This document shows, in pieces, positions 1-6,959 of a stretch of 22,917 nucleotides of DNA (position 1 is its first letter; the number at the start of each line of letters is the position of its first letter). The DNA is taken from assembly GCA_002336845.1 (NCBI GenBank), contig DDEX01000111.1, forward strand, positions 314-23,230, written 5' to 3'. The translations under genes and the position numbers were made by a program. The notes below the pieces were generated by a model. The model ran no database searches, was not told where the DNA came from, and saw only the letters and a list, made by a program, of their open reading frames with translations. The stretch is from Rhodobacteraceae bacterium UBA1943 (lineage in GTDB: Bacteria > Pseudomonadota > Alphaproteobacteria > Rhodobacterales > Rhodobacteraceae).

Positions 1-385
1 TGTTCAGCACCATGTTCACGGTGATATCGGGGTATTCCAGCAGGAAATCCCCCAAAATCGGCGACAGCAGGTTCACCCCGAAGTCAGTCGCAACCGAAAT
101 GCGCAACAGGCCCGAGGGCGCGGATTGCATACTGGTCACAAGCGCGTCGGCCTCTCCTGCGTCATTCAGAACGCGGCGGGCACGGTCATAATAGGCCAGC
201 CCGATCTCGGTGGGCGAGACGCGGCGGGTGGTGCGGTTCAAAAGCCGCGCACCAAGGCGGGCCTCCAGCGCAGAGACATGCTTGGAAACGGCGGATTTCG
301 AAATCCCCATCTTCTTCGCAGCGTCCGTGAAGCCGCCCTGATCCACCACGGTGGCGAAGGCTTCCATTTCGGTCAGTCGGTCCAT
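1..385 (-). CDS. LysR-family transcriptional regulator (partial, 3' end outside window)
   Basis: The 128 visible residues are the N-terminal part of a LysR-type regulator, which binds DNA by a winged helix-turn-helix and senses a ligand with a C-terminal periplasmic-binding-protein-like domain. The start reads MDRLTEMEAFATVVDQGGFT, followed by a recognition-helix region (AAKKMGISKSAVSKHVSALE) and the usual LGARLLNRTTRRVSPTEIG segment, all standard for the family. After about residue 90 the effector domain begins (GLLRISVATDFG). The ATG at 385 is preceded by GGGGAAACAA, a fair ribosome binding site. The gene is cut by the left edge, so its target and effector cannot be judged. It points left, away from the M23 gene, which lies upstream on the same strand. 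Confidence 0.93.
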   Translation of the reverse strand, partial: MDRLTEMEAFATVVDQGGFTDAAKKMGISKSAVSKHVSALEARLGARLLNRTTRRVSPTEIGLAYYDRARRVLNDAGEADALVTSMQSAPSGLLRISVATDFGVNLLSPILGDFLLEYPDITVNMVLN

Positions 386-594
386 TTGTTTCCCCAAGAT
401 GGCAGCTAGGGCAGATGGAGTGTTATTGACCGCCAATTCGGGCAGGATCGGGGCGCAGACGCGACCGATCCGGGGTAATGTCGCGGATCGTTGATGGCAA
501 GGAAACGACGCCGCGCCCCAAATCCGACCCAAGCGCCACGAATGAACCAAGGAACACTGATCAATGCAGGGTTTTGCCCCAATTCACCCCTCAA
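386..594. other. Intergenic region between M23 gene end and LysR start
   Basis: This stretch must hold the promoter of the LysR gene, but no convincing -35/-10 pair stands out. It contains a 6-bp inverted repeat, CGATCC at 466-471 and GGATCG at 485-490, upstream of the LysR start, which could be an operator or a weak hairpin. A minus-strand open frame fills it without a ribosome binding site or recognisable motifs and is not called as a gene. Confidence 0.4.
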
Positions 595-1563
595 CTATAG
601 CGAGAATTTTCCAAGGGGCAAACGCAGGGCCAAATTCGGATCTGGCGAGACGGATTGCCATATTTCCCAAAGGCTTTCATGGCCCACGCCATAGAAATTC
701 CCCTGATCCTGCTCCAGAAGATCGGTGATCACCTGGAAATGCAGATGCGGTGCCCAACCACCATTTTCCTGCCAGCCACCCAGATGCGCCAGCAGTTGAC
801 CGGGGGCGACAATATCGCCCAAACGCAAGATGTGGGGCAGGCTTGCCCCAAGATGGCCATAAAGTGTGTAAAACGGCACGCCCTCGGCCAAATGCTCCAG
901 AATCAGCGTGTGGCCATAGTCCAGCGGATCGGCGTTATAGGTCAAATACCGCACCCGCCCGCCCAAAGGCGCATGAACCGGGGTTCCTGCAGGGGCAAAG
1001 ACGTCGATCCCCAGATGAATCGCCCGCCGCTCCGGGCTGGCGGCGTCGGCAAACTGGGCGGTGGCATAGACACTGCGCTTTTCGCCATAAAGGCCCAAGC
1101 CATAGGCCACGCCCTGTGCGGCGAACCAATCGTCAAAGGCCCGGTCGGAAAAGGCGGGCATGTCGGGACGCTCGCCCCGTGTCGGCAGGGCGATGCTTGC
1201 GGCATTGGCGATGTCGGGGACAAAGACCGGCGCAACCGCGATCCTGCCCAGATGGCGGCGCACCGATGCCTCGGCTTCACTGGCGGGCAGTCCGCGCCCA
1301 ACCCGCATCACCGCACGCAACAAACCTTGGTCAACCTGCGCCAGTCGCCGGGCAACGGCCTGCGCCGCCGCATCGCCCCCGCTCAGCCGCTCCAAAACTT
1401 GCGGCAGCGTGATCTCTGGCTGCCGCGCAGCGAGACTGCGCAATGCGGCATAAAGATCATCCCTGCCGATGAGTTCCCCGATGTCCTTGTCCAAGCTGCC
1501 CGTCCCCACATGGTTCAGCCTCAGGCTGTCCGCCCTGCCGCAGTCTTGTCCAGCCTTTTCCAC
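595..1563 (-). CDS. M23-family metallopeptidase domain protein, no signal peptide
   Basis: The C-terminal half is a LytM/M23 zinc peptidase domain. It has HLGIDVFAPAGTPVHAP (zinc ligands H183 and D187), the YGHL motif near 235-238, and GWAPHLHFQV (H273 and H275). M23 enzymes usually cut peptidoglycan cross-bridges or act as inactive scaffolds; here the full ligand set is present. There is no N-terminal signal peptide or membrane segment; the first 110 residues look helical and I do not recognise them. The tail (NFYGVG then SPDPNLAL) recalls the M23 module found in long bacterial proteins that combine a kinase-like, an M23 and a class III aminotransferase domain; this is from memory. The start is uncertain: GTG at 1563 has GGCGGA upstream, while GTG at 1509 has a GAGG-like site. 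The gene is divergent from the lipoprotein at 1646. Confidence 0.85.
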   Translation of the reverse strand: MEKAGQDCGRADSLRLNHVGTGSLDKDIGELIGRDDLYAALRSLAARQPEITLPQVLERLSGGDAAAQAVARRLAQVDQGLLRAVMRVGRGLPASEAEASVRRHLGRIAVAPVFVPDIANAASIALPTRGERPDMPAFSDRAFDDWFAAQGVAYGLGLYGEKRSVYATAQFADAASPERRAIHLGIDVFAPAGTPVHAPLGGRVRYLTYNADPLDYGHTLILEHLAEGVPFYTLYGHLGASLPHILRLGDIVAPGQLLAHLGGWQENGGWAPHLHFQVITDLLEQDQGNFYGVGHESLWEIWQSVSPDPNLALRLPLGKFSL

Positions 1564-1645
1564 CGGATGTTTTCCGCCGCTGTCCGCTTGCCCCTTCCGG
1601 GCAGGCGCCCTATCCCTAGGCCAAACCAGCCGGAAAGAGCCTGAC

Positions 1646-2230
1646 GTGACGCCCCCTTCCTTTTCCTGCCTGCCCCGTCTTGTCGCCTTGTTGCTGACCG
1701 GTCTGGCGCTGACGGCCTGTCAGGTTGCGGGTGGTGCCCGGCAGGCGCCCATTCTGGGCGGCGCGGTCACCATGGGCCTGCCCGCAGGTTATTGCATCGA
1801 CCGCAGCGCCAGCCGCGAGACGGCGGAAACTGCCGTCGTGATCATGGGGCGGTGCAATTCGGCCGCCAGCGCGGTGCCCGCCATCGTCACGGCCACTGTC
1901 GGTCGCCCCGGCTCTGCCGGGGTGATGACGGCCAGCCCCGCCCAGCTCGCGGCCTTTTTCGCCACAGCGGAGGGCCGTGCCACGCTGTCACGAGACGGCA
2001 AGGCCCGCGACGTGCGTCTGATCTCGGCACTCACCTCTGGCAATGCGCTGCTTTTGCACTTGGTTGACCGCAAGCAGGGCGAATACTGGCGCGCTTTCGT
2101 CGGCACAGGCGGGCGGCTGGTGTCGATCTCGGCCAGCGGCACACCGGGTATTCCGCTGGCGCCCGAGGCGGGGCGACAGGTGCTGGATGCCTTTGTTGCC
2201 GCGCTAAGCAGCGCCAACGCCAGCCGCTGA
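1646..2230 (+). CDS. Small lipoprotein of unknown function
   Basis: The 194-residue product starts with a lipoprotein signal peptide: a hydrophobic stretch (LVALLLTGLALTAC) ending in the lipobox LTAC, with C25 as the lipidated residue. The mature part has no motif I recognise. It holds two more cysteines (in AGYCIDR and GRCNSA), and its size and composition suit a periplasm-facing anchored protein. The GTG at 1646 is chosen because GGAAAGAG sits about six bases upstream and the signal peptide follows directly; the frame stays open further upstream but would overlap the divergent M23 gene. The gap to that gene is 82 bp, so the two starts probably share a promoter region. Confidence 0.78.
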   Translation: MTPPSFSCLPRLVALLLTGLALTACQVAGGARQAPILGGAVTMGLPAGYCIDRSASRETAETAVVIMGRCNSAASAVPAIVTATVGRPGSAGVMTASPAQLAAFFATAEGRATLSRDGKARDVRLISALTSGNALLLHLVDRKQGEYWRAFVGTGGRLVSISASGTPGIPLAPEAGRQVLDAFVAALSSANASR

Positions 2231-2348
2231 GCGCCGCCTCCCGCAACTTCTCCGTGGACCGCCGCGAGCCGAGTCTTTACTCCTTTGATCCAAGAACGAA
2301 TCGTTTCCATGCCGTGGGCAATGGCGACAACGGCACAGACGGGCAGGC

Positions 2349-3122
2349 ATGTCGGGCGCACTCTCGAACTTTGTGGAGAATTTCCTGCACCGCCGGGTTC
2401 TGCGCCGATGGCGGCAGGCCGCCGATGCCGCGCCCTCGGCCGACCTGGAATCGCTGCGCAGCCTGCGGTCGCGCGCGCGCGGACTGCGCCGCAACCTTGA
2501 CCGCGTGATCCACGAAGCCGACCACCGCCTTGCCTTGCCGGTCATCGGCTCGAACGCAATCCGTAAGCCGTTTGGCACCGACTGGGCCTGGCGGCCCGAG
2601 ATGTGGAAGGGCCCGATGCCCGTTCCCGGCTTTTCCGGCGTCCCCGGCAAGGCCGAGATCGGGCCCGGCACCACTCTGTTTCATGATTGCCGCCGCAGCG
2701 AACTGACCGTGCGTCAGATCAGAAACACACGAGAGGCGGACATCGCCCCCTTTGGCCTGCGGATGGATGTGTTCCGCTTTGACGGCTCTTTCCTGTCGCT
2801 GGTTCTGGAACTGCCAGCCGAGGCCGCACTTGGCCTGCGTCTGCGCCACCTGATCCGCTGCGACGTGATCGTGGAAATGGAAAAACCTCTGGAAATCTTT
2901 GCCCGGCTGAACATCAAGCATGGCCCGAACGTCGAACAGATCGTACGCGAACTGCCGCTGAACGAAGAGGAGGTGATGGTGGAGTTCGACCTGGCCTATT
3001 CCAAGATCAACGAAAAACGGGTGGAACGGCTGTGGGTCGATCTGATCTTTGAAGGGCCAGAGATGAACCAGATCATCCTGCGCGATGTCACCTTCTGCCG
3101 CCGCCCCCGCGCCGATTTGTGA
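2349..3122 (+). CDS. Conserved hypothetical protein, DUF6478-like
   Basis: This 257-residue protein has a basic helical N-terminus (FVENFLHRRVLRRWRQAAD, then a charged arginine-rich stretch to about residue 60). A mixed domain follows with conserved-looking segments such as GTDWAWRPEMW, PGTTLFHDC and FEGPEMNQIILRDVTF. It resembles a family I remember from Rhodobacterales as DUF6478; its function is unknown. No signal peptide or membrane segment is seen. The repeated acidic/hydrophobic strands in the second half suggest a beta-rich fold. The ribosome binding site before ATG 2349 is weak. The next gene starts seven bases after the stop, so the pair is probably co-transcribed. Confidence 0.8.
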   Translation: MSGALSNFVENFLHRRVLRRWRQAADAAPSADLESLRSLRSRARGLRRNLDRVIHEADHRLALPVIGSNAIRKPFGTDWAWRPEMWKGPMPVPGFSGVPGKAEIGPGTTLFHDCRRSELTVRQIRNTREADIAPFGLRMDVFRFDGSFLSLVLELPAEAALGLRLRHLIRCDVIVEMEKPLEIFARLNIKHGPNVEQIVRELPLNEEEVMVEFDLAYSKINEKRVERLWVDLIFEGPEMNQIILRDVTFCRRPRADL

Positions 3123-3129
3123 GGAAACG

Positions 3130-3504
3130 ATGCCCGACGCCACGCTGACGAAAACCCGCATCCGCGCCGGCGTCTGGGAAGGTGTGCTGTCCGGTCCGGC
3201 CAGCACACCCGCACTGGAAGTCACCTTGCTGGAAAAGCCACTGCCCGGCATCACCGTTACCGCCTTGCCCGATCAGCCCGGCGCTTGGGCCGTGCGCGTG
3301 CCCGTCCCGGCAGAGGCGTTAAGCGACGGGGTGCAGACCTTCCTGATCCGCGACACCACCACTGGCGCCACCCTGCAACATTTCACGATCATTACCGGCG
3401 TCGCGATGGAGGACGACCTGCGCGCCGAGATCGATCTCTTGCGCGCCGAGCTGGACATGCTGAAACGCGCCTTTCGGCGGCATTGTCTGGAAACGGTCGG
3501 ATAG
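3130..3504 (+). CDS. Hypothetical protein with C-terminal coiled coil
   Basis: The product has 124 residues. The first about 90 residues alternate hydrophobic and polar positions as in a small beta domain (LEVTLLEKPLPGITVTALPD, then WAVRVPVPAEALS and QTFLIRD). The end (DDLRAEIDLLRAELDMLKRAF) is a clear leucine-heptad coiled coil of about three turns, which suggests oligomerisation. I do not recognise a family. The start is well supported: GAGGAA lies four bases before ATG 3130 and overlaps the end of the preceding gene's stop codon. The tight spacing suggests co-translation with the DUF6478-like gene. It converges on ispH, with 67 bp between the two stops. Confidence 0.8.
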   Translation: MPDATLTKTRIRAGVWEGVLSGPASTPALEVTLLEKPLPGITVTALPDQPGAWAVRVPVPAEALSDGVQTFLIRDTTTGATLQHFTIITGVAMEDDLRAEIDLLRAELDMLKRAFRRHCLETVG

Positions 3505-3571
3505 GTGGGCTAGCGCGCGAAGGCCAGGCACCCTGAGGGTCAGGTTTGTCGGCGCGGCAAGTTGCGCCCTT

Positions 3572-4531
3572 TCACGCACCTTGCGGCACACCGTCGCGCA
3601 GGATACGCGGCACCTTGAATTCAATGTCTTCCTGCGCGGTTTCCACCATCTCGACCGCGGTTTCAAAGCGGGCGCGAAAGGCGTCCAATACCTCGTCCAC
3701 CAGAACCTCTGGCGCGCTGGCACCGGCCGTCACACCCACCGCGCGAATGCCCTCCAGTGCCCGCCAGTCGATTTCGGCCGCGCGCTGGATCAGTTGCGCA
3801 TAGGCGCAACCCGCCGCGCGGCCCACTTCGACAAGACGCTTGGAGTTTGACGAATTCGGCGCCCCGATCACCAGCAGGGCGTCAATCTTGGGCGCAACCG
3901 CCTTCACCGCCGCCTGCCGGTTGGTGGTGGCGTAGCAGATGTCTTCCTTATGCGGCCCGACGATCGCCGGGAAACGCGCCTTCAGCGCCGCGACAATGCC
4001 TGCCGTGTCATCGACCGACAGCGTGGTCTGGGTGATGAAGGCCAGCTTGCCCGCGTCGCGCACAATCAGGCCTGCTACATCCTCGGCTGTTTCGACCAGC
4101 AACACCTCTCCGGGCGGCAACTGTCCCATCGTGCCGATGGTTTCCGGGTGCCCGGCATGGCCGATCATCACCATCTGCAAACCCGCCTCGAAATGGCGAT
4201 GGGCCTCGGAATGCACTTTTGTCACCAGCGGGCAGGTCGCATCGACCGCGATCATGTGGCGCGCTGCCGCAGCCTCTGGCACCGACTTCGGCACGCCATG
4301 CGCCGAAAAGATCACCGGACGGTCGGTTGGGCATTCGTCCAGCTCCTCGACGAATACCGCGCCCTTTGCGCGCAGGGAATCGACCACGAATTTGTTGTGA
4401 ACGATTTCGTGGCGCACATAGACCGGCGCACCCCATTTGCCGATCGCCATCTCGACGATTTTGATTGCCCGGTCCACACCGGCGCAAAAGCCACGCGGGG
4501 CAGCAAGATACAGGGTCAGCTCCGGTTTCAT
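3572..4531 (-). CDS. ispH: 4-hydroxy-3-methylbut-2-enyl diphosphate reductase
   Basis: IspH is the last enzyme of the MEP pathway. It reduces HMBPP to isopentenyl and dimethylallyl diphosphate with a [4Fe-4S] cluster. The three cluster cysteines are visible: C16 in RGFCAGVDRA, C100 in DATCPLVTKVH and C199 in EDICYATTNRQ. Substrate-binding motifs are present too: HEIVHNKFVV, FSAHGV, GHAGHPE, TQTTLSVDDT and GAPNSSNSKRL. The length of 319 residues is typical. The start at 4531 gives the conserved N-terminus and has AGGAG seven bases upstream; the frame is open further upstream but lacks family similarity there. The YcxB-like gene ends 47 bp upstream on the same strand, so the two may share a transcript. 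Confidence 0.98.
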   Translation of the reverse strand: MKPELTLYLAAPRGFCAGVDRAIKIVEMAIGKWGAPVYVRHEIVHNKFVVDSLRAKGAVFVEELDECPTDRPVIFSAHGVPKSVPEAAAARHMIAVDATCPLVTKVHSEAHRHFEAGLQMVMIGHAGHPETIGTMGQLPPGEVLLVETAEDVAGLIVRDAGKLAFITQTTLSVDDTAGIVAALKARFPAIVGPHKEDICYATTNRQAAVKAVAPKIDALLVIGAPNSSNSKRLVEVGRAAGCAYAQLIQRAAEIDWRALEGIRAVGVTAGASAPEVLVDEVLDAFRARFETAVEMVETAQEDIEFKVPRILRDGVPQGA

Positions 4532-4578
4532 CGGCCACTCCTTTGCCCGCTCTAGGTAATCGTTCGGGCGCGGCAGGT

Positions 4579-5091
4579 CTAGCCTTCGGGATCGCGCAGG
4601 GCCTCTTGCCAGTGATCGGCAAAAGCCGCCATGTCCGCCATACCGCCGAACGCGCCAATCGGCAGGATCAGCAGGCGTTTGGCGTCCTCCACGAAAACAT
4701 GGCTTGGCGTCAGAACCACCTGGCGGATGGTTTCGGGACGCATGACGTGGCAGGCGCCGCCCCAATCCACCTTCAGATGGTCGTCGGACGCCTCAACCCT
4801 AATCGCAAGCGGCAGGGGAATGCGACGTCGGGCACGGCTGCGCTGCAAGCCTGCCATCGCCAGCGCCCACAGCCCCCACCACAACACCAGAACCACCATC
4901 ACCTGAACCAACTCGGGCACGCGCGCCACCCATGGCGGCAGCAGATCGGTCATCAGGCCGTAGCCCAGACCCGCCAAAAGGATGGAAACAATCCAGATCG
5001 CTTTGGCCCGGCCCGCCAGCTCTTGAGGCAGACGTTCCCACGCCAGCGCATCGCGCCAATCCAGCGTGAAGCCATAGCGGCGCGCAGACAT
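4579..5091 (-). CDS. YcxB-like two-helix membrane protein
   Basis: The product has 170 residues. A short N-terminus (MSARRYGFTLDWRDALAWE) is followed by two membrane helices at about 31-50 and 60-82. A C-terminal globular part then contains VVLTPSHVFVEDAKRLLILP and ends GMADMAAFADHW. This layout matches YcxB-like proteins, whose function is unknown. The frame is open up to a GTG at 5178 that overlaps the stop of the NYN gene by four bases. That reading would translate through a perfect 17-bp hairpin and add a glycine/proline-rich 29-residue leader, so the ATG at 5091 is preferred although its ribosome binding site is poor. ispH lies 47 bp downstream. Confidence 0.75.
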   Translation of the reverse strand: MSARRYGFTLDWRDALAWERLPQELAGRAKAIWIVSILLAGLGYGLMTDLLPPWVARVPELVQVMVVLVLWWGLWALAMAGLQRSRARRRIPLPLAIRVEASDDHLKVDWGGACHVMRPETIRQVVLTPSHVFVEDAKRLLILPIGAFGGMADMAAFADHWQEALRDPEG

Positions 5092-5118
5092 ACCGGCGAA
5101 GCAGGCCGGCCCCAAAAT

Positions 5119-5156
5119 GGACGGGGCCGGGGGTTCCCCAACCCCCGGCCCCGTCC
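5119..5156 (-). terminator. Perfect 17-bp GC-rich hairpin, probable terminator of the NYN gene
   Basis: Positions 5119-5135 and 5140-5156 are exact reverse complements around a four-base loop. Read on the minus strand, the hairpin starts 18 bases after the NYN stop and is followed by ATTTTGGG, a short U-tract. That fits an intrinsic terminator with a very stable stem. On the plus strand the downstream sequence TGTTGCTGTCTTTT is also T-rich, but no plus-strand gene ends nearby. Confidence 0.72.
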
Positions 5157-5174
5157 TGTTGCTGTCTTTTGCGA

Positions 5175-5750
5175 TCACTTCACCGAAACCGGCACCATTT
5201 CGGCTTCAATCTGGCGCGGTTCGCGAGGCGGGCGACCGATCACGTCGCGCAACTCGTCCAGTTCGATGAAGTTGTCGGCCTGGCGGCGCAGTTCGTCGGC
5301 GATCATCGGCGGCTGGCTGCGGATGGTCGAGACGACCGACACGCGGACCCCCTGCCGTTGCAGGCTTTCTACCAGCGGGCGGAAATCGCCGTCGCCGGAA
5401 AACAGCACGACATGATCCACACGCGGCGCCAGCTCCATGGCATCGACCGTCAGCTCGATATCCATGTTGCCCTTCACCTTCCGGCGACCCTGGCTGTCGG
5501 TATATTCCTTGGCCGGTTTCGTCCGCATGGTGAAGCCGTTGTAATGCAACCAATCCACCAGCGGACGGATGGGCGAGTAATCGTCGTTTTCCAGCAGCGC
5601 AGTGTAGTAGAACGCACGCAACAACTTGCCACGCCGAATGAACTCTTGCCGCAGCAGCTTGTAGTCGATGTCGAAACCCAGCGCCTTGGCGGCGGCATAC
5701 AGGTTCGACCCGTCTATGAACAGCGCAAGCCGTTCGTCCTTGTAAAACAT
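5175..5750 (-). CDS. NYN domain protein (LabA/DUF88 family)
   Basis: This 191-residue protein is a single NYN domain, a PIN-like fold whose members are predicted or shown to be metal-dependent RNases. The acidic motifs are intact: LFIDGSNLYAAA near the N-terminus, KGNMDIELTVDAM in the middle and VLFSGDGDFRPLVESL towards the C-terminus. These give the D residues expected at the metal site. The start at 5750 has GAGGGGAAG upstream, a strong site. The gene is divergent from folK with 174 bp between, and it is followed by a strong hairpin. In this family the target RNA is usually unknown, and nothing here identifies it. Confidence 0.92.
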   Translation of the reverse strand: MFYKDERLALFIDGSNLYAAAKALGFDIDYKLLRQEFIRRGKLLRAFYYTALLENDDYSPIRPLVDWLHYNGFTMRTKPAKEYTDSQGRRKVKGNMDIELTVDAMELAPRVDHVVLFSGDGDFRPLVESLQRQGVRVSVVSTIRSQPPMIADELRRQADNFIELDELRDVIGRPPREPRQIEAEMVPVSVK

Positions 5751-5887
5751 CCAGTCTTCCCCTCGGTAATAAATTCAGCCACCAAATCGCGTTCCGTGAG
5801 TGACCAACGTATTTTCGGCAATATGGCAGTGACATAAAAGATATGGCGAGATGGATGCACCGCGACAAGGCGGTTGAAGGACTAGGC

Positions 5888-5908
5888 ACCCATCCGAAAG
5901 GATAGGGT
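5888..5908 (+). other. GAAA-loop hairpin in the folK leader
   Basis: ACCCATCC (5888-5895), a GAAA loop (5896-5899), then GGAT-A-GGGT (5900-5908) form an 8-bp stem with one bulged A. The GAAA is a GNRA-type tetraloop. The hairpin lies 16 bases before the folK GTG, just upstream of its ribosome binding site. A role in message stability or translation is inference. Confidence 0.4.
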
Positions 5909-5924
5909 AACAAATGGACGGATC

Positions 5925-6509
5925 GTGGGAAAGACCGCACTCATAGCACTTGGCGGCAATCTGCCGTGGGGCGGCCAGCCCCCCCTCCAGACCATAATTG
6001 CGGCCTTGCAGGCTGTTTCGCAGGCCTTTGGCGGCCCAAGCAAATCCAGCAGGTTGTATCGCACACCCGCTTTTCCCGCAGGTTCCGGACCGGACTATAT
6101 TAACGCTGCCACTTTGGTGACGCTACGTCACATTGATCGGGCCGAAGAAATCCTTGTCAAACTTCACGAAATCGAAAGCAGATTCGGTCGCGAACGCCTG
6201 ACGCGCTGGGGGATGCGCAGCCTTGATCTTGATCTGCTGGCCGTGGACGATCTTGTTCACCCCGATCTGGTCACATGGCAGCACTGGCATGACCTGTCGC
6301 CTGCCGACCAGACCCGCGAGACACCACAGGGGCTGATCCTGCCACATCCCCGCCTGCAAGACCGGGCCTTCGTGCTGGTTCCGCTGGCCGATGTGGCGCC
6401 CGACTGGCGCCACCCGGTTCTTGGCCTGACCATCCGGCAAATGCGGGACGCGTTGCCCGTCTCACTGCTGCAAGAGGTTGTGGCGCTTGACTCTGCCGGA
6501 TTGACCTGA
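5925..6509 (+). CDS. folK: 2-amino-4-hydroxy-6-hydroxymethyldihydropteridine diphosphokinase (HPPK)
   Basis: HPPK transfers diphosphate from ATP to 6-hydroxymethyl-dihydropterin in folate synthesis. The sequence shows the N-terminal strand and loop (ALIALGGNLP), the substrate region SRLYRTPAFP, the signature RWGMRSLDLDLLAVDD (metal-binding D101 and D103), and PHPRLQDRAFVLVPLADVAP. The 194-residue length is slightly longer than many HPPKs and fits alphaproteobacterial forms. The start is a GTG at 5925 with GGA about six bases upstream; an ATG at 5914 is out of frame. folK stands without folP or folB in view, divergent from the NYN gene and 72 bp before rpoZ. Confidence 0.95.
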   Translation: MGKTALIALGGNLPWGGQPPLQTIIAALQAVSQAFGGPSKSSRLYRTPAFPAGSGPDYINAATLVTLRHIDRAEEILVKLHEIESRFGRERLTRWGMRSLDLDLLAVDDLVHPDLVTWQHWHDLSPADQTRETPQGLILPHPRLQDRAFVLVPLADVAPDWRHPVLGLTIRQMRDALPVSLLQEVVALDSAGLT

Positions 6510-6517
6510 TTATGCGC

Positions 6518-6546
6518 TTGTATTGATACCCTCCGGCGCTTAAATA
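6518..6546 (+). promoter_or_regulatory. Candidate sigma-70 promoter for rpoZ-rsh
   Basis: TTGTAT at 6518-6523 and TAAATA at 6541-6546 are separated by 17 bases. This fits a housekeeping promoter placed about 35 bases before the rpoZ start. It is by eye only. Confidence 0.4.
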
Positions 6547-6581
6547 GGCGTTCCCGATCCCCTGCCCGACTGGAGTTTCCA

Positions 6582-6935
6582 ATGGCCCGCGTGACGGTTG
6601 AAGATTGCGTTGACAAGGTCCCGAACAGGTTTGACCTGGTGATGTTGGCTGCGCATCGTGCGCGCGAAATTCAGTCCGGTTCCGCCCCCACGGTTGACCG
6701 CGACAATGACAAGAACCCCGTCGTCTCGCTGCGCGAGATCGCCGAGGAAACCCAGAACGCCGGCGCCCTGCGCGAACGGATGATCGAAAGCTATCAGACC
6801 CAGATCGAGGTTGACGAGCCGGAAGACGATCAGATGGCACTTCTGATGTCGGGTGAGATCGACCGTCCGATGCAGGACGATATGTCGGAAGAAAAGCTTC
6901 TCCGCGCGCTGATGGAAGCGCAGGGCGAGCTTTAA
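6582..6935 (+). CDS. rpoZ: DNA-directed RNA polymerase omega subunit
   Basis: Omega helps fold and hold the beta-prime subunit and in many bacteria forms part of a ppGpp site. The N-terminal region MARVTVEDCVDKVPNRFDLV with LAAHRAREI is the family signature. The product has 117 residues, with an acidic C-terminal extension (EVDEPEDDQ and onward) usual in alphaproteobacteria. GGAG upstream of ATG 6582 is a good ribosome binding site. The stringent-response gene rsh starts 24 bases after the stop. The rpoZ-spoT pairing is widespread, and both products act in ppGpp control. Confidence 0.97.
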   Translation: MARVTVEDCVDKVPNRFDLVMLAAHRAREIQSGSAPTVDRDNDKNPVVSLREIAEETQNAGALRERMIESYQTQIEVDEPEDDQMALLMSGEIDRPMQDDMSEEKLLRALMEAQGEL

Positions 6936-6949
6936 GGCCCGTAAGGGCC
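6936..6949 (+). other. GTAA-loop hairpin between rpoZ and rsh
   Basis: GGCCC (6936-6940), GTAA, GGGCC (6945-6949) form a 5-bp stem with a GNRA-type loop directly after the rpoZ stop. It is short and has no T-run, so it is unlikely to end transcription fully. Confidence 0.35.
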
Positions 6950-6959
6950 CCAAGGGGCG

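Noticed and set aside
406..594. A 62-codon minus-strand frame between the M23 and LysR genes
   Set aside because: No ribosome binding site, no motif, and the region should contain the LysR promoter.
655..1644. A 329-codon plus-strand frame over the M23 gene
   Set aside because: The minus strand encodes intact M23 zinc-binding motifs; the plus-strand frame does not resemble a folded protein.
2277..3254. A 325-codon minus-strand frame over the DUF6478-like gene
   Set aside because: The plus-strand gene has a coherent protein and a tight junction with the next gene; the antisense product has no recognisable features.
5119..5156. G-quadruplex on the minus strand
   Set aside because: Only three closely spaced G-runs are present on that strand before the sequence turns to C-runs; the perfect hairpin explains the sequence better.
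4465..5415. A 316-codon plus-strand frame across the YcxB-like and NYN genes
   Set aside because: It covers a strong minus-strand hairpin and two supported genes, and its product is low-complexity.
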